Below, in pieces: positions 8,241 to 15,682 of a stretch of 55,685 bases of DNA. A program made the position numbers and the translations under genes. Each line of letters opens with the position of its first letter. Positions within the stretch are counted from its first letter, which is position 1. The stretch comes from Actinomadura kijaniata NBRC 14229 (GTDB taxonomy: Bacteria; Actinomycetota; Actinomycetes; Streptosporangiales; Streptosporangiaceae): contig NZ_BCQR01000067.1 of NCBI RefSeq assembly GCF_001552175.1, positions 1-55,685 of the forward strand, read 5' to 3'. The notes under the pieces were generated by a model. That model saw only the letters and a list, made by a program, of their open reading frames with translations. It was not told the DNA's origin and searched no databases.

Positions 8241-8672
8241 ATGATCACGGGCATGAGCGCGCGCCCCGACCGGACCACCGAGGAACTGGCCGACCTGGTC
8301 TTCCAGGTCGCCGAGCGGCTGCGCGGGGGGTTCCACGCGGCGGCGGCGGAGATGGACCTCCCGCCCGCCCAGGCGCTGCTGCTGATCCAGCTGTCGGAGC
8401 CCCACCCGATGCGCGCGCTGGCCGACATGCTGGGCTGCGACGCCTCCAACGTGACCGGCATCGTCGACGGCCTGGAACGGCGCGGCCTGGCGATCCGCCG
8501 CCCCTCCCCCGACGACCGCCGCGTCAAGCACGTGGTGCTCACCGAGGAGGGGGAACGGCGGCGGGCCGCGCTGCGGGAGCGCAGCACCGCCGAGGCCGCC
8601 GTCCTGTTCGACCTGCCGGACGGGCGGCGGGACCTGCTGAGGGAGCTGCTCGACGAGGTCGCCGCCCGCTGA
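8241..8672 (+). CDS. MarR family transcriptional regulator
   Basis: A 143-residue MarR protein with the winged-helix core ALADMLGCDASNVTGIVDGLERRGL and the wing RRPSPDDRRVKHVVLTEEG. ATG 8241 is preferred because GAAGGA lies six bases upstream; ATG 8253 is an alternative. The palindromes at 8164-8176 and 8203-8215 are the likely operators. The divergent membrane protein and F420-family reductase are the likely targets, suggesting a response to a phenolic or redox-active compound, which is inference. Confidence 0.85.
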   Translation: MITGMSARPDRTTEELADLVFQVAERLRGGFHAAAAEMDLPPAQALLLIQLSEPHPMRALADMLGCDASNVTGIVDGLERRGLAIRRPSPDDRRVKHVVLTEEGERRRAALRERSTAEAAVLFDLPDGRRDLLRELLDEVAAR

Positions 8673-8682
8673 GCCCCGGCGG

Positions 8683-9465
8683 TCAGACGAGCGCGGCGAC
8701 CGCGTCCGGGGCCATCCAGGGGGCGCTGTGGTCGTGGCCGGGCAGCACGCGGTACTCGGCGTTCGCGAGCAGGGCCACCAGCGCCTTCGCTCCCTCGTGG
8801 AAGAACGGCGGGGAGTTCTCGCCGGCGACGACGCGGACCGGCGCGTCGACCTTCCAGCGGTCGGCCGGGAGCGGGTGTCCCCCCTGGGTGCCCGCGACGA
8901 TGCGCCCGTCGTAGGCGAGGGTGTGGGCGTACCCGACCATCCTCGCCCAGGACGGGTCGGCCTTCATCGGCTCCAGGTACTCGGCCGGAACGCCCACCGC
9001 GCGCGTCATGAAGTACTCCACGGCCTCGTCGCGGCGGTCCTCGGCGACGAGGCGCTCGACGGTCTCGACGTAGTCGGCGGGGACCGGCGGGCGGCTGTCG
9101 TCGATGACGAACGACGGCTCGTACAGGAACAGCCCGGACACCCGCTCCCCCAGGGCGGTCGCGGCGTCGAGGGCGAGCACGCAGCCCGCCGAGCCGCCGA
9201 CCAGCAGGGCCGGTTCGCCGATCGCGTCGAGCAGGGCGGCCAGGTCCTCGATCTCGCGCTCGGGGGCGTAGGGCTGGGTGTCGCCGCTCTCGCCCCGGCC
9301 GCGCCGGTCGTAGTTGTGGACGGTGAACCGCGAGGCCAGCGCGGTGGCGAGGCCGTCCAGGTCGTGCCGGTCGGCGGCGGTCGTGGCGACGATCACGACG
9401 GCCGGGCCGGAACCGGTGGTCTCGTAGGCGATGGTCGTGCCGTCGGCGGAGGTGACGGTGCTCAT
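8683..9465 (-). CDS. Alpha/beta hydrolase
   Basis: A 260-residue alpha/beta hydrolase with the nucleophile elbow VGGSAG (Ser about 92), the upstream segment NYDRRGRGESGDT and a terminal GHDHSAP supplying the catalytic His. The acid position reads AGENSPP, so Glu may replace the usual Asp. It is last in the ArsR-SRPBCC-hydrolase operon, 14 bases after the SRPBCC gene. It closely resembles hydrolases often paired with ArsR/SRPBCC genes in actinobacteria. The substrate is unknown. Confidence 0.85.
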   Translation of the reverse strand: MSTVTSADGTTIAYETTGSGPAVVIVATTAADRHDLDGLATALASRFTVHNYDRRGRGESGDTQPYAPEREIEDLAALLDAIGEPALLVGGSAGCVLALDAATALGERVSGLFLYEPSFVIDDSRPPVPADYVETVERLVAEDRRDEAVEYFMTRAVGVPAEYLEPMKADPSWARMVGYAHTLAYDGRIVAGTQGGHPLPADRWKVDAPVRVVAGENSPPFFHEGAKALVALLANAEYRVLPGHDHSAPWMAPDAVAALV

Positions 9466-9479
9466 GATGGTTCTCTCCT

Positions 9480-9962
9480 TCAGGTGAGGTGGGTGGCCAG
9501 GCGGTCCAGGGCCTCGGCCAGTCCGGTGTCCATGCCGCTGGGCCCGGCCGTCGCGAAGTGCGCGGCGTCGGCGTAGCGGGTGATGATCGCGAGGTGCGCG
9601 CCGCCGTCGCGGGGCTCGATCGCCACGGTGACCCGCACGGCGGTGCCGGGGGCGATCCCGTCCCCGCCCTCGTCGGCGAGGCCGTCGTCGAAGGCCAGCT
9701 CGGCGGGGGCGGCGAGGGTCCGGTACACCGCCGTGCAGCGGACCGGCGGCTCGTCACCGGCGTCGGGCACGATGCTGTAGCGCCACCGGCCGCCGGGGCG
9801 CACGTCCATCTCGTGCACCTCGGCGCGCCAGCCGTGCGGCCCCCACCAGCGGGCGACCTCGGGGGTGGTCCAGGCGCGCCAGAGGCGTTCGGGCGGGGCG
9901 GCGAAGCCGCGCTCCACCACCAGTTCGAACGTCTCGGGGCGGCGTGTGATCACCGTCTTCAC
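9480..9962 (-). CDS. SRPBCC / AHSA1-domain protein
   Basis: A 160-residue START-like protein of the Aha1-related SRPBCC group. It begins VVERGFAAPPERLWRAWTTP, followed by WWGPHGW and DVRPGGRWRY. Such proteins bind hydrophobic ligands in a helix-grip fold and are regularly encoded after an ArsR regulator. GTG 9962 overlaps the arsR stop as GTGA, giving translational coupling. No enzymatic residues can be assigned. Confidence 0.85.
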   Translation of the reverse strand: MKTVITRRPETFELVVERGFAAPPERLWRAWTTPEVARWWGPHGWRAEVHEMDVRPGGRWRYSIVPDAGDEPPVRCTAVYRTLAAPAELAFDDGLADEGGDGIAPGTAVRVTVAIEPRDGGAHLAIITRYADAAHFATAGPSGMDTGLAEALDRLATHLT

Positions 9963-10291
9963 GGGGCGTTCCCTTCGTCGTCGGCCAGCAGGGCGTCGAG
10001 CCGGTCCAGGCGGTCCTCCCAGATCCGGGCGAACGTGGCGAACCACGCGTCGATCTCCTGGAACGGCTCGGGCCGCAGCCGGTAGATGCGCTGCTGCGCC
10101 TGCCGGTGCGCCGTCACGAACCCGGCCTCGCCGAGCACCTTCAGATGCCGTGACACCTGGGGCTGGCCGAGGCCGAGCGCCTCGACGATCCCGTTGACCG
10201 GCCGGGGGCCGCCACGCAGCAGCTCCACGATCCGGAACCGGTTGGGCTCGGCGAGGACGCCGAGCAGACCGGGCACGTTGTCCGCGTCCAT
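9959..10291 (-). CDS. ArsR-type winged-helix regulator
   Basis: A 110-residue ArsR/SmtB-family regulator (VNGIVEALGLGQPQVSRHLKVL). It lacks an obvious Cys metal site, so it is probably a non-metal ArsR of the type that pairs with SRPBCC proteins. ATG 10291 fits a leaderless message, because the -10-like hexamer on the minus strand ends seven bases upstream. It is the first gene of a three-gene operon and probably autoregulates it. Confidence 0.85.
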   Translation of the reverse strand: MDADNVPGLLGVLAEPNRFRIVELLRGGPRPVNGIVEALGLGQPQVSRHLKVLGEAGFVTAHRQAQQRIYRLRPEPFQEIDAWFATFARIWEDRLDRLDALLADDEGNAP

Positions 10292-10297
10292 GCCCCT

Positions 10298-10327
10298 AGT
10301 ATGCACCGAGACATATATACGCGTCAA
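10298..10327 (-). promoter_or_regulatory. Promoter of the ArsR operon
   Basis: On the minus strand a -35-like TTGACG (10322-10327) is separated by 18 bases from a -10-like CATACT (10298-10303). Transcription would then start at or beside ATG 10291, giving a leaderless mRNA. The AT-rich stretch ATATATAC beside it could hold the ArsR operator. Position and spacing are seen; function is inferred. Confidence 0.55.
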
Positions 10328-10334
10328 TACATAT

Positions 10335-11402
<1,068 letters not shown>

Positions 11403-11406
11403 GGGG

Positions 11407-11453
11407 TCTCCTTCTCGGGTCGGAGGCCGCCGAACGGGGACCCGGCAAGGAGA
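11407..11453 (-). promoter_or_regulatory. Hairpin occluding the trpS Shine-Dalgarno
   Basis: In the minus-strand RNA, TCTCCTT (11447-11453) can pair with AAGGAGA (11407-11413), which contains the trpS ribosome binding site. A further GGGTC (11439-11443) pairs with GACCC (11417-11421) inside it. The structure would hide the ribosome binding site unless opened. It directly follows the attenuator stems, so it could add a translational layer of control. Confidence 0.5.
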
Positions 11454-11454
11454 A

Positions 11455-11517
11455 GGGCGTCCGTTCGGACGGCCCGGGTGGCGTGCTGGCGGGGTGGCCG
11501 TCCCTAGGACGGCCACC
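11455..11517 (-). promoter_or_regulatory. Four-strand trp attenuator upstream of trpS
   Basis: Four segments on the minus-strand RNA can pair alternately. Strand 1, GGTGGCCGTCC (11507-11517), contains a Trp codon. Strand 2, GGACGGCCACC, is at 11493-11503. Strand 3, GGGCCGTCCG, is at 11466-11475. Strand 4, CGGACGCCC, is at 11455-11463. Pairs 1:2 (11 bp around the leader stop), 2:3 (8 bp) and 3:4 (9 bp with one bulge) exclude one another, as in classical trp attenuators. A ribosome stalled at the Trp codons would free strand 2 to pair with 3. No strong U-tract follows strand 4. Confidence 0.7.
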
Positions 11518-11542
11518 AGTCGCGGCACACGACGCGAAGCAT
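11504..11542 (-). CDS. trpS leader peptide with tandem Trp codons
   Basis: A 13-codon ORF encodes MLRVVCRDWWPS followed by TAG. Two adjacent TGG codons near the end, in a 12-residue peptide 101 bases before trpS, are the signature of a regulatory leader. Its stop codon forms the 3-base loop of the 11-bp 1:2 stem. Translation of the leader would therefore report tryptophanyl-tRNA supply to the attenuator. Confidence 0.75.
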   Translation of the reverse strand: MLRVVCRDWWPS

Positions 11543-11575
11543 GCGCCCATGCTACCGCCGTCCCTTTTGTTTCTT

Positions 11576-11590
11576 GGCGGATTATCCGCC
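11576..11590. promoter_or_regulatory. Palindrome in the trpS-marR divergent region
   Basis: GGCGGAT-T-ATCCGCC is a perfect inverted repeat with 7-base arms, 27 bases before the marR start ATG 11617 and upstream of the trpS leader on the other strand. A wider TTGGC/GCCAA frame surrounds it. It is a likely MarR operator; the binding protein is inferred from position. Confidence 0.55.
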
Positions 11591-11616
11591 TGCCAACCGG
11601 TTGCTAACCTGGCGGC

Positions 11617-12105
11617 ATGACCTCTCTCGCACCCACGGGCGACACCCGCGACCTGTCGTTCCTGCTCGACCACACCAGCCACGTGCTGCGGACGCGGATG
11701 ACCGCGGCGCTGGCCGAGATCGGGCTGACCCCCCGGATGCACTGCGTGCTCGTCCACGCCCAGGAGGAGGAGCGCACGCAGATCCAGCTCGCCGAGATCG
11801 GCGACATGGACAAGACGACGATGGTCGTGACCATGGACGCCTTGGAGAAGGCGGGCTACGCCGAACGGCGGCCGAGCGCCACCGACCGGCGGGCGCGGAT
11901 CGTCGTGGTGACCGAGACCGGGGTGAAGATCGCCGAGCGGAGCCAGGAGATCGTGAACCGCGTGCACGGCGAGGCGCTGGAGGCGCTGCCCGAGGACGAG
12001 CGGGAGATGCTGCTGCGCGCCCTGAATCGCCTGGTCAGCGGGCATCTCGCCACGCCGGTGGACAGTCCGCGCCCCGCCCGCCGGGCCCGCGAGCGCCAAA
12101 GGTAG
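11617..12105 (+). CDS. MarR family transcriptional regulator
   Basis: A 162-residue MarR protein with the winged-helix segment IQLAEIGDMDKTTMVVTMDAL and the wing RRPSATDRRARIVVVTETG. It lies 75 bases upstream of a drug-exporter gene on the same strand, the classic layout in which MarR represses the exporter until a toxic ligand binds. The palindromes at 11576-11590 and 12126-12141 are plausible operators. The start context lacks a strong ribosome binding site. Confidence 0.87.
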   Translation: MTSLAPTGDTRDLSFLLDHTSHVLRTRMTAALAEIGLTPRMHCVLVHAQEEERTQIQLAEIGDMDKTTMVVTMDALEKAGYAERRPSATDRRARIVVVTETGVKIAERSQEIVNRVHGEALEALPEDEREMLLRALNRLVSGHLATPVDSPRPARRARERQR

Positions 12106-12125
12106 ATCCGATAAATATTGTCCGC

Positions 12126-12141
12126 AACAGAACTATCTGTT
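12126..12141. promoter_or_regulatory. Candidate operator before the exporter gene
   Basis: AACAGA-ACTA-TCTGTT is an inverted repeat with 6-base arms in the marR-exporter gap, within an AT-richer patch (GATAAATATTG just before it) that could hold the promoter. It may be a MarR site or part of the exporter promoter. Evidence is limited to symmetry and position. Confidence 0.4.
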
Positions 12142-12144
12142 AGC

Positions 12145-12176
12145 GTCCTTCCTGTTCCCCTTCGAACAGGAAGGAC
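12145..12176 (+). promoter_or_regulatory. 13-bp hairpin occluding the exporter ribosome binding site
   Basis: GTCCTTCCTGTTC (12145-12157) and GAACAGGAAGGAC (12164-12176) form a perfect 13-bp stem with a 6-base loop. The 3' arm contains the AGGAAGGA Shine-Dalgarno of ATG 12181. There is no U-tract, so an intrinsic terminator is less likely than translational control of the exporter. Confidence 0.6.
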
Positions 12177-12180
12177 GTCC

Positions 12181-13629
12181 ATGTCTTCCCCCTCCTCTTC
12201 CTCCTGGCCGCGGTCCCGCTGGTTCGCGCTGGCGGTGCTCTGCGCCGGATCCCTGATGATCATCCTGGACGGCAGCATCGTCACCGTGGCGCTGCCCGCC
12301 ATCCAGGCCGACCTGGGCTTCTCCCCCTCCGGGCTGTCCTGGACGGTCAACGCCTACCTGATCGCGTTCGGCGGGCTGCTGCTGCTCGCCGGACGGCTGG
12401 GCGACCTGGTCGGACGGCGCCGGATGCTGGTGACGGGGCTGGCGGTGTTCACCGCCGCGTCGGTGCTGTGCGGGGTGGCCTGGGAGCCGTGGGTACTGCT
12501 GGCGGCGCGGTTCGCGCAGGGCGTCGGCGGGGCGATGGTCTCGGCGGTCAGCCTCGGCATGATCATCACGCTGTTCACCGAGCCCGGCGAGCGGGCGCGG
12601 GCGATCGGCGCGTTCGCGTTCACCGGCGCGGCGGGCGCCTCGGTCGGGCAGGTGCTCGGCGGCGTCCTCACCGACACCCTGGGCTGGAACTGGGTCTTCT
12701 ACATCAACCTCCCGATCGGCGCGCTGGCGATCGCGTTCGCGCTGGTGACCCTGGAGAACGACCGCGGCCTCGGGCTGCGCCGGGGCGCCGACGCGCTCGG
12801 CGCGGTGCTGGTGACGGCGGGCGTGATGGTCGGCGTCTACGCGATCGTCCAGGCCGAGCACGCCGGATGGACCTCGGCCGCCACGCTGACGCTGGGCGCG
12901 CTGTCGGTGGCGCTGCTCGCCGCGTTCGTCGTCCGGCAGGCCACCGCCGCCACGCCGCTGCTGCCGCTGCGGGTGCTGCGCTCCCGCAACGTGTGGGGCG
13001 CGAACCTCATCCAGATGCTGATGGTCGCCGCGCTGATGTCCTTCCAGATCCTCATCGCGCTCTACATGCAGAACGTCCTGAAGTACGGCGCGAGCGCGAC
13101 CGGCTCGGCGATGCTCCCGGCGGCGGTGGCGATCGGGGCCGTGTCGCTGGTGGTGTCGGCCCGGCTGATCGCACGGTACGGCGAGCGCACGGTCCTGCTG
13201 GCCGGACTGGTGCTGCTGCTGGCGGCGCGGCTGTTGCTGCTGCGGCTGCCGGTGGAGGGGACGTTCCTGGTGGACCTGCTGCCCGCGATGCTGCTGTCCG
13301 GCGGCTTCGGGCTGGCGATGCCCGCGCTGACCGGGCTCGGCATGTCGGGGGCGCGGGCCGAGGACGCCGGGGTCGCCTCGGGCCTGTTCAACACCACCCA
13401 GCAGATCGGCGGGGCGCTGGGCGTCGCGGCGCTGACGACGGCGGCCGCCGCGCGGACCGAGGCGCTGGGCGGGACCGTCGGGGCGCTGAACTCCGGCTAC
13501 CGGCTGGGCTTCGGGATCGGCGGGATCCTGCTGGTCGCCGCGCTCGTCCTGACCGTGGCCGTCCTGCGCACCCCCCGGCCCGCGCGGCGCGGGACCGAGA
13601 CCGCCGAGGCCCCGGTCCTCGCCGCCTGA
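12181..13629 (+). CDS. MFS drug exporter, DHA2 (EmrB/QacA) family, 14 TM
   Basis: A 482-residue drug:proton antiporter. Family motifs include the early MIILDGSIVTVALPAIQADL (TM1, motif D1-like), LAGRLGDLVGRRRMLVTG (motif A) and QGVGGAMVSAVSLGMI (motif C region). Length and repeated hydrophobic spans fit the 14-helix DHA2 group. ATG 12181 is set by the AGGAAGGA Shine-Dalgarno. It probably exports a toxic compound sensed by the upstream MarR. A PPOX-type flavoprotein follows 48 bases later. Confidence 0.9.
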   Translation: MSSPSSSSWPRSRWFALAVLCAGSLMIILDGSIVTVALPAIQADLGFSPSGLSWTVNAYLIAFGGLLLLAGRLGDLVGRRRMLVTGLAVFTAASVLCGVAWEPWVLLAARFAQGVGGAMVSAVSLGMIITLFTEPGERARAIGAFAFTGAAGASVGQVLGGVLTDTLGWNWVFYINLPIGALAIAFALVTLENDRGLGLRRGADALGAVLVTAGVMVGVYAIVQAEHAGWTSAATLTLGALSVALLAAFVVRQATAATPLLPLRVLRSRNVWGANLIQMLMVAALMSFQILIALYMQNVLKYGASATGSAMLPAAVAIGAVSLVVSARLIARYGERTVLLAGLVLLLAARLLLLRLPVEGTFLVDLLPAMLLSGGFGLAMPALTGLGMSGARAEDAGVASGLFNTTQQIGGALGVAALTTAAAARTEALGGTVGALNSGYRLGFGIGGILLVAALVLTVAVLRTPRPARRGTETAEAPVLAA

Positions 13630-13677
13630 CCACCCACCACACCGATGACCACCCACCGCACCGAGAAGGATCACGAG

Positions 13678-14124
13678 ATGAGCGAGAACGAGTCCGGCCC
13701 CGCCCCGCGCGCCCTCACCGAGGACGAGCTGGTGAAGATCCTGGGTGAGCAGCAGTTCGGCACCCTGGCCACCGTGAAGAAGAGCGGGCATCCGCACCTG
13801 GCCACCGTGCTGTACCGGTGGGACCCGGCCGAACGGGTCGTGCGGATCTCCACCCTGGAGGACCGGATCAAGACGCGGCACCTGCGCCGCGACCCGCGCG
13901 TGGCGCTGCACATCAACGGCGGGAACGTGTGGTCGTTCGCGGTGGTGGAGGGCGACGCCGAGGTGTCGGCGGAGGCGGCCGAGCTGGTGGCCTTCGCGGG
14001 CGGGTTCGAGGATCCGGCCGAGGAGCGCGCCCATCTGGAGCGGATGGCCGCGGAACGGCGGGTCGTCATCCGGATCACGGCGGACCGGCTGTACGGAACG
14101 GCCCTGGACATTCCGGGGGAATGA
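13678..14124 (+). CDS. PPOX-class F420/FMN-dependent flavoprotein
   Basis: A 148-residue split-barrel protein of the pyridoxamine-phosphate-oxidase-like family. It opens LTEDELVKILGEQQFGTLAT, continues GHPHLATVLYRWDP and RTRHLRRDPRVALHI-like segments, and ends in a typical SADRLYG-like motif (ITADRLYGTALD). Many actinobacterial relatives use F420 or heme/biliverdin. ATG 13678 is chosen because AAGGA is correctly spaced. It is probably the third gene of the marR-exporter operon. Confidence 0.8.
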   Translation: MSENESGPAPRALTEDELVKILGEQQFGTLATVKKSGHPHLATVLYRWDPAERVVRISTLEDRIKTRHLRRDPRVALHINGGNVWSFAVVEGDAEVSAEAAELVAFAGGFEDPAEERAHLERMAAERRVVIRITADRLYGTALDIPGE

Positions 14125-14167
14125 CCAGGGCCGGGAGAGCGTGGAGGGGTCGTCCGGTGCGGGACGC

Positions 14168-15076
14168 TCAGTGCGGGATGACGTACAGCCACAGCGGCAG
14201 CAGCGCCAGGACCGGGATCGCGGCGGTCGCGGCGATCCGGGTCCGGCGCGGCACCGGCTGCGGCTTGAGCAGGCGGTTCACCCGGGCGATCACCGGGATG
14301 TCGTCGGCGGTCGCGACGCCCAGCGTCCCCGACGGGGCCGGGCCGGGGCGGGCGGCGGCGAACCGCAGCAGCGCCGTGGCCAGCTCCTTCGGCTCCCGGT
14401 GGCGCCGGGCCCGGTCGTCGGCGGCCATCTCGATCAGCAGCTCGACGGCGTCCAGGCAGCGGCCCACCAGGTGGATCTGCGGGAACACCTGGCGCAGCGA
14501 CGCGAACGGCAGCAGCACCAGGTCGTGGCGCTCGCGGGCGTGGGCGCGCTCGTGGGCGAGCACGGCGGCCAGCTCGTCGGGGTCGAGCAGCTCCAGCGTC
14601 CCGGCGCTGACGACCACCTTCGACGAGCGCACCCCCGGAACGCAGTACGCCGCCGCGCCCGGGTGGTCCAGGACCAGGGTGCCGGGGGCGGCGGAGTCGC
14701 TGCGGGAGACGAGCGCGAGCAGGGCGCGGTGGCGGCGGCGGGCGCGGACGACGCGGACGATCGCGTACATCAGCATCACGACCAGCACCATCGTCAGGCC
14801 GACGCCGCCCAGCAGCGACGCCAGATGGACCGCGTCGAGCCGTCCGGCCTGGTCGGCGAGCATGCCGGGCATGCCGTGCACGATGCCCTTCTGGTAGGGC
14901 AGCAGCGCCGCGCCCAGCAGCGCGCCGATGGTGGCCGTCCCCCAGCCCAGCCCGAGGGCCTGCCACAACGCGATGCCCAGCCGCGGGGCCTGCCACGGCC
15001 AACGGGCCTTCGACAGCAGGTGCGCCCCACCGACGGTGCCGAGCGCGATCAACGCGAGCAGGGCGGTCCCGGTCAT
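14168..15076 (-). CDS. M56 family membrane metallopeptidase (BlaR1-like)
   Basis: A 302-residue membrane protein with hydrophobic helices near residues 3-20, 40-60, 88-110 and 282-300. The zinc motif is HERAH (residues 175-179) with the third ligand likely Glu216 in EMAADD, the M56/BlaR1 catalytic pattern. It lacks the BlaR1 penicillin sensor domain. It is encoded downstream of blaI and the coupled 44-codon ORF, whose stop overlaps its ATG. In M. tuberculosis the M56 gene Rv1845c also follows blaI (Rv1846c). It may cleave BlaI or a membrane partner on a signal. Confidence 0.88.
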   Translation of the reverse strand: MTGTALLALIALGTVGGAHLLSKARWPWQAPRLGIALWQALGLGWGTATIGALLGAALLPYQKGIVHGMPGMLADQAGRLDAVHLASLLGGVGLTMVLVVMLMYAIVRVVRARRRHRALLALVSRSDSAAPGTLVLDHPGAAAYCVPGVRSSKVVVSAGTLELLDPDELAAVLAHERAHARERHDLVLLPFASLRQVFPQIHLVGRCLDAVELLIEMAADDRARRHREPKELATALLRFAAARPGPAPSGTLGVATADDIPVIARVNRLLKPQPVPRRTRIAATAAIPVLALLPLWLYVIPH

Positions 15077-15207
15077 GGCGCCGCCTGGCCCGGGCTGAGG
15101 AGTGTCAGGATCGGAAGCTCGTGAGCGATCTTGTCAGCGACGAGGGAGGGCCCGGCGTCACAGCGCCGGGACCCGTCGTGCCGGAGGCGCGACGATGAGA
15201 AGGTCAT
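15073..15207 (-). CDS. Small ORF (44 aa) coupled between blaI and the M56 gene
   Basis: This frame starts at an ATG overlapping the blaI stop (ATGA) and ends at a TGA overlapping the M56 start (ATGA), filling the 127-base gap exactly with 45 codons. It begins MTFSSSRLRHDG, has a single Cys near the middle and ends LLSPGQAAP. Most third positions are G or C, like the neighbours, but that is weak evidence in this genome. It contains a 7-bp hairpin (15151-15157 with 15164-15170). No family is recognised. Either it encodes a peptide or serves only to carry ribosomes from blaI to the peptidase gene. Confidence 0.5.
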   Translation of the reverse strand: MTFSSSRLRHDGSRRCDAGPSLVADKIAHELPILTLLSPGQAAP

Positions 15208-15590
15208 GCCGGTGGCTCCTTCCCCGCGAGGAGGTCGGCCAGGGCCTGGCGGATGACGGCGGCCTCGTCCTGCGACACCGAGCGCACGAAGTGGGCCAGC
15301 GCCGCGTCGCGGTCGCCGGTCTCGTTCAGCGCGCCGAGCATCAGTTCGGCGACGTAGCCCTCGCGGCTGGCGACCGGGAGGTAGCGCCAGGCGCGGCCGT
15401 CGCGCTCGCGGGCCAGGAAGCCCTTCTTGGCGAGACGGTCGAGCACCGTCATGACGGTGGTGTGCGCGAGGTCACGCTCGCTGGCCAGCGCACGGCTGAC
15501 GTCGCGGGCGGTCGCGGCCCCCTGACCGGCGTCCTCCCGCGCCCAGAGGACCTCCATGACGGTGCGTTCAAGCTCTCCCAGACCCTTCAC
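15204..15590 (-). CDS. blaI: BlaI/MecI/CopY family transcriptional repressor
   Basis: A 128-residue winged-helix repressor. LGELERTVMEVLWA opens the domain, LAHTTVMTVLDRLAKKGFLARERDGRAW is the recognition helix and wing, and the C-terminal helices form the dimer. It starts at GTG 15590. It is divergent from cydA, and the TACTACA/TGTAGTA-type boxes at 15601-15670 match the TACA/TGTA core of BlaI operators. In M. tuberculosis BlaI controls its own M56 gene and respiratory ATP synthase genes, so control of cytochrome bd here is plausible. Relief of repression by the M56 peptidase is inferred. Confidence 0.9.
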   Translation of the reverse strand: MKGLGELERTVMEVLWAREDAGQGAATARDVSRALASERDLAHTTVMTVLDRLAKKGFLARERDGRAWRYLPVASREGYVAELMLGALNETGDRDAALAHFVRSVSQDEAAVIRQALADLLAGKEPPA

Positions 15591-15600
15591 GCCTGCCAGG

Positions 15601-15670
15601 GTAGTCGACTGAGACCGACATCACCACGCGAGGTAGTACTACCCACTCAAGTACTACAGCTTGTAGTACT
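15601..15670. promoter_or_regulatory. BlaI-type operator cluster between blaI and cydA
   Basis: Three related elements are seen: GTAGTCGACT at 15601-15610 next to the blaI start, the palindrome GTAGTACTAC at 15633-15642, and AGTACTACA-GCT-TGTAGTACT at 15650-15670 with perfect 9-base arms. The last carries the TACTACA/TGTAGTA core typical of BlaI/MecI sites and lies 12 bases before cydA, over its promoter. It would allow BlaI to control both transcripts. Confidence 0.75.
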
Positions 15671-15682
15671 ACTCTTCGTCGT

